DNA from: a virus
Strand: one strand, 5' to 3'
Length of the DNA: 27,026 bases
Virus record (IMG/VR): IMGVR_UViG_3300024518_004310
Location: 1-27,026 of that record
Shown: positions 24,101 to 27,026 of the stretch, piece by piece
How positions within the stretch are numbered: the first letter of the stretch is position 1
Layout: each line of letters opens with the position of its first letter
Position numbers and translations under genes: made by a program
Notes under the pieces: generated by a model
The model's input: only the letters and a program-made list of their open reading frames with translations
Database searches by the model: none
Told to the model about the DNA's origin: nothing

Positions 24101-24793
24101 TTACAATTTATCTAAGTTTAAATCTTTAATATGTTTAATTCTATTATAAACACCTCGGTCTGAGCTCCAATAACCACCTCTTTTATATGCTTTTATCCAA
24201 TTTTCATAGTTATCAGGTTTTGTTATTTTATTCATGTAACGATCTTGCAATAAAACTTTAGCCCAACCATCAATACCTTTCAATAACAAGTTATATGTAC
24301 GAAAGAAACATAATTCATCACCATGATCATCTTTTGCTTTAAATGAACCTTTTTCAGTTCTAGATTTAATACCACCTAAATTATTATGATTTTTAAATAA
24401 TCTAGATTTACCATATCCTGTTTCTTCAATCCAAAAAGAAATTGAAATAAAATTAGGAATACCGTATTTTAATTCTAAATAATCCCATACAGGTTTCATT
24501 TTTACAATAGCACTGTAATTTTTTAATTGATAATTTCTTAATTTCTTAGATTTTAATACAGGTAAATAATTAAATATTATACTTGTATCAAAATTAGATG
24601 TTATAGTTCTTAAATTTTTAATATCAATTTTATTGATTGAATCAACTAATTGTTTTATTTTCAAATCTTTATTTTCAGCAGTTACAACTATAGTTGGTAA
24701 CGTTACTTCAAATATTGTATTTGATTTTAAGTTAGTACTATTCAATATTAAAATGTTTAAGAATAATATAATAACTAATAAAAAACTTCTCAT
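24101..24793 (-). CDS. secreted GH73-type glucosaminidase (endolysin-like)
   Basis: 230 residues. An N-terminal hydrophobic stretch after Arg2 (FLLVIILFLNILIL, 4-17) is a signal peptide or anchor, so the enzyme probably leaves the cytoplasm by Sec. The lysozyme-like glucosaminidase core spans about 100-225: YGIPNFISISFWIEETGYGKS with catalytic-type Glu124, NNLGGIKS (137-144) and FRTYNLLLKGIDGWAKVL (164-181). Family members cut GlcNAc-beta-1,4 bonds of peptidoglycan. LPTIVVTA (32-39), just after the signal, resembles the TonB-box-like 'EVVVTA' string of Bacteroidota exported proteins. It is preceded by a Bacteroidota-type promoter and followed by a strong terminator, so it may be its own transcript. 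Confidence 0.85.
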   Translation of the reverse strand: MRSFLLVIILFLNILILNSTNLKSNTIFEVTLPTIVVTAENKDLKIKQLVDSINKIDIKNLRTITSNFDTSIIFNYLPVLKSKKLRNYQLKNYSAIVKMKPVWDYLELKYGIPNFISISFWIEETGYGKSRLFKNHNNLGGIKSRTEKGSFKAKDDHGDELCFFRTYNLLLKGIDGWAKVLLQDRYMNKITKPDNYENWIKAYKRGGYWSSDRGVYNRIKHIKDLNLDKL

Positions 24794-24834
24794 TTTGTTT
24801 GGTTTTGTTAAAAATATTTTTTTGATTAGAACCG

Positions 24835-24842
24835 CAAAGATA
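24835..24842 (-). promoter_or_regulatory. Bacteroidota-type promoter -7 box upstream of the glucosaminidase
   Basis: Minus-strand TATCTTTG, then CGG, fits the Bacteroidota housekeeping -7 consensus TAnnTTTG exactly. It lies about 41 nt before the ATG, giving a leader of roughly 35 nt. A TTG about 25 nt upstream is a weak -33 candidate because consensus spacing is about 19-21. I found no other intergenic TAnnTTTG in this window. Confidence 0.6.
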
Positions 24843-24853
24843 CATCTTTACTT

Positions 24854-25912
24854 TTAGTTGTCTGATTCAATGTTTGTTATATGATACACTATATCTCCAT
24901 TTAAAGTTGTTAAACTTTCTACTGATATGCCAGATAGTTTGAAATCATCAAGATTAATTTTAATATTATTTTGTTTACAATCACGTAACATCGTTTTTAT
25001 ACCATTAGTGTTATATGTACCACAAACATTATAACTATTCCATCTACCTACACATTTTAATAATAAAGGATTACGACCAAATATCTTTTGATAAATTGCT
25101 TTTAAAGCATGTTCTTTTATTTTTCCACCATAATAACAACATATTAATTTTGATAATATAGCTTCAACATCCAATTTTTTAATCATTTCAATTGCTAATT
25201 CCCATGAATCTTTAGATTCTAATAAATCTTGTATTGCTTTCCAATTATAATCAACACTATCAACTCTAACTTTTTTAGCAACTTCCCAATCATAAACCAC
25301 TTGTTGTAAATCAATTTCATTAATAAAATTTTTTGATTTATCTATCAATGCTTCAACATGGTCTTCATTTACTTTAGAGTGACCGATATGTGCTACAACT
25401 TTACATTTATATGTTTCTTCATATTTATCATACATTTTATCATATTTAGATAAATAATAATAATCATTATTATCATCCTTTATATGTACATTAAATACAA
25501 ATCTTTTAAATGAATTATAATCGTAGTATCTTGGTTGAGGACAATTAGCATAAACCTTGTTTTCATCATAATTATAATTATATGTTCCAATTGGAATTTC
25601 AAATCTTTTAGTAAAATTAATTGTATTACCCGACCAACTTGAAAAACTTAATGTATGTTCTTTCATTACTAAAATATCTGCTTCTTTTGGGTTGAATACT
25701 TGTTTTATATCTTTATCTTTAAGATATTTTCTCAAAGGAAGTTTTTTTATTTTACAATTAGGGAAAATATAAATTTTATCATTTTGTTTTAAGTCATCTG
25801 GTGATAATACATCTTTATTAACACCATATCTTATTTTTTTATCTTTTACCCGTTGTAAATTTATTGTTTTTAAATATTCAAGGTCTTCAGTTTTTTTAAT
25901 TACTACATTCAT
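24854..25912 (-). CDS. hypothetical protein, BRCT-like fragment plus helical module
   Basis: 352 residues. Residues 45-83 (KIYIFPNCKIKKLPLRKYL, then VFNPKEADILVM) have the strand-helix-strand 'ADilV' pattern seen in the two BRCT-like proteins at the left end of the window. Residues 230-245 (LLESKDSWELAIEMIK) carry the same helical motif as the 262-residue BRCT-like and the LRR proteins. The middle is rich in Tyr, Asp and Asn. Cys residues at 257-261 and later (CCYYGG, VGRWNSYNVC) are not a clear metal site. I recall similar architecture in phages of Bacteroidota but no function. It starts 10 nt after the upstream gene's stop. Confidence 0.75.
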   Translation of the reverse strand: MNVVIKKTEDLEYLKTINLQRVKDKKIRYGVNKDVLSPDDLKQNDKIYIFPNCKIKKLPLRKYLKDKDIKQVFNPKEADILVMKEHTLSFSSWSGNTINFTKRFEIPIGTYNYNYDENKVYANCPQPRYYDYNSFKRFVFNVHIKDDNNDYYYLSKYDKMYDKYEETYKCKVVAHIGHSKVNEDHVEALIDKSKNFINEIDLQQVVYDWEVAKKVRVDSVDYNWKAIQDLLESKDSWELAIEMIKKLDVEAILSKLICCYYGGKIKEHALKAIYQKIFGRNPLLLKCVGRWNSYNVCGTYNTNGIKTMLRDCKQNNIKINLDDFKLSGISVESLTTLNGDIVYHITNIESDN

Positions 25913-25922
25913 TTTATTTGTT

Positions 25923-26834
25923 TTATTCTATTAAATTAAATCCTAACTTAATTAAACCGTGTTGTAAATCTTCAATATCTTCTGATTTAATTAATTCGTT
26001 AAATAATATTTCTGGTTTTTTTAATTTTATTGCTAATGCTTCTATAACTTCAAGATATAAATCATTATAAAAATTTTTATTTTCAATTTTATTTCCTGTT
26101 GATAATATTGCATTAACTGTTGATACTAAATCTGTATCATTATTTTTATCATTTTTTAATAATTGAGTTAAGTAGCCATTTATTGCTCCCAAATAACCTG
26201 AATCATCATATACATAATTAGATAGCTCATCTGTTGCTAATTCTTCATCAGAAAAAGAGGAATCACGCTGTTTAATAATATTCATACATTTATGAGATTG
26301 AAAGTCATTAATCAAATTATACATGTAAGAGATATTATCATCAATCATAAGTATATTTTTATCTGTATTAAATAATAATAAGAAGTCTCTAAAATAATTT
26401 GTTGTTCTATTATTAGATTCTATACATACATTATTATTAAAGGTATATTGTCCACTTTTATTTAATGTTAATTTATCTGTATCAAAATCTAAACTATAAG
26501 AATCATAACCTTCAACATCAATTTCTAATATATCTACTAATGTATCATTTAAAGTAACATAAAAACTATCTTTTGCTTCATTACGTAATGTAATATCTTC
26601 AATAATATTTAAATTCAACAAAGATGCTACTGTTTTAATTGTCATTAATTTACGTAATCTAAGACTATCAGGCTTTTTATCATAATCTTCAATTTTTAAT
26701 TGCACATAATATAAATCTTCATTTTCAAAATCAAATATATCAATTAAAGGTTTAGAATTAATATCTACTTTTTCAGAATTATGATATAATATACCATCGT
26801 TATAAGTTATTTCACTTATTTTAATTTTACTCAT
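25923..26834 (-). CDS. hypothetical acidic phage protein
   Basis: 303 residues, acidic overall, rich in Asp, Asn and Leu. The N-terminal half is strand-rich (KISEITYNDGILYHN, LYYVQLKIEDYDKKP) and the C-terminal third is helical (YLEVIEALAIKLKKPEILFNELI, EDIEDLQHGLIKLGFN). There is no signal peptide, membrane helix or recognised family. It is separated from the next gene by 10 nt and from the truncated gene upstream by 32 nt. The function is unknown. Confidence 0.72.
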   Translation of the reverse strand: MSKIKISEITYNDGILYHNSEKVDINSKPLIDIFDFENEDLYYVQLKIEDYDKKPDSLRLRKLMTIKTVASLLNLNIIEDITLRNEAKDSFYVTLNDTLVDILEIDVEGYDSYSLDFDTDKLTLNKSGQYTFNNNVCIESNNRTTNYFRDFLLLFNTDKNILMIDDNISYMYNLINDFQSHKCMNIIKQRDSSFSDEELATDELSNYVYDDSGYLGAINGYLTQLLKNDKNNDTDLVSTVNAILSTGNKIENKNFYNDLYLEVIEALAIKLKKPEILFNELIKSEDIEDLQHGLIKLGFNLIE

Positions 26835-26866
26835 AATAATAATTGTATTTATAATTATTTAATAAT

Positions 26867-27026
26867 TTATTCAATAACTGCAGATAACCCTCTATCTGTT
26901 AATCCATCTTTATAAGGTTTTAATTCTTTTAATGAGCCTGATTTAACGCCACATTTACCTTTAAAATGTATCAAGTGAGCACATTGTTCAGCTTGTTGTA
27001 GATCGTGCTTTAAAAGGTCAATAAAT
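26867..27026 (-). CDS. 3' end of an unidentified gene (cut by window edge)
   Basis: The last 52 codons of a frame entering from the right edge and ending in TAA at 26867-26869. The residues include LLKHDLQQAEQCAHLIHFKG and, near the end, LTDRGLSAVIE. It is helical and soluble-looking. Too short to assign. Its stop lies 32 nt before the next ATG, in line with the unit's packing. Confidence 0.6.
   Translation of the reverse strand, partial: FIDLLKHDLQQAEQCAHLIHFKGKCGVKSGSLKELKPYKDGLTDRGLSAVIE

Overview
The window reads as a piece of a tailed double-stranded DNA phage that infects a member of the Bacteroidota. It is very A+T-rich and almost gap-free, and every supported gene lies on the minus strand, mostly with 1-60 nt overlaps or gaps. 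No start codon is preceded by a clear Shine-Dalgarno sequence; leaders are simply A/T-rich, as in Bacteroidota. One intergenic gap holds a textbook Bacteroidota promoter box (TAnnTTTG form). The family B polymerase, large SSB, RecT, DnaB-type helicase and Toprim primase recall crAss-like and related Bacteroidota phages, but that placement is inference: no capsid, portal or terminase gene is visible. I see no tRNA, CRISPR array or insertion sequence.

Six hairpins sit in the main intergenic gaps and divide the minus-strand genes into seven probable transcription units (listed 5'->3' of transcription, right to left). (1) 26.9-24.1 kb: unknown proteins and a secreted GH73-type glucosaminidase. 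(2) 24.05-20.6 kb: leucine-rich-repeat protein, small ORF, HExxH + vWA protein, MoxR-type AAA+ ATPase. (3) 20.5-18.2 kb: four overlapping genes, one a DUF1874/AcrIII-1-like protein (ring-nuclease anti-CRISPR family), the others unrecognised. (4) 18.1-13.1 kb: unknowns, a DnaQ/ExoX-type exonuclease and the PolB polymerase. (5) 13.0-8.1 kb: a free-standing class II aminoacyl-tRNA-synthetase core, a possible helicase accessory protein, DnaB-like helicase, RecT, an unknown, and SSB. (6) 8.0-4.9 kb: primase, a small helical protein, B12-dependent class II ribonucleotide reductase. (7) 4.8-0 kb: WGR-type ATP-dependent ligase, PD-(D/E)XK nuclease, 5'-3' exonuclease, an unknown, a dATP/dGTP diphosphohydrolase-type protein and two BRCT-like proteins, the last cut by the window edge.

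Units 4-7 form a nearly complete replication, recombination and dNTP-supply module: helicase, primase, polymerase, SSB, ligase, flap/RNA-primer exonuclease, RecT annealing, junction-type nuclease, and ribonucleotide reduction. Units 2 and 3 are accessory. Unit 3 is the best candidate for a little-described counter-defence cassette, because the DUF1874 protein has the family signature but Tyr where characterised enzymes have the catalytic His. Unit 2 is a MoxR/vWA-metallopeptidase pair of unknown target in a phage.
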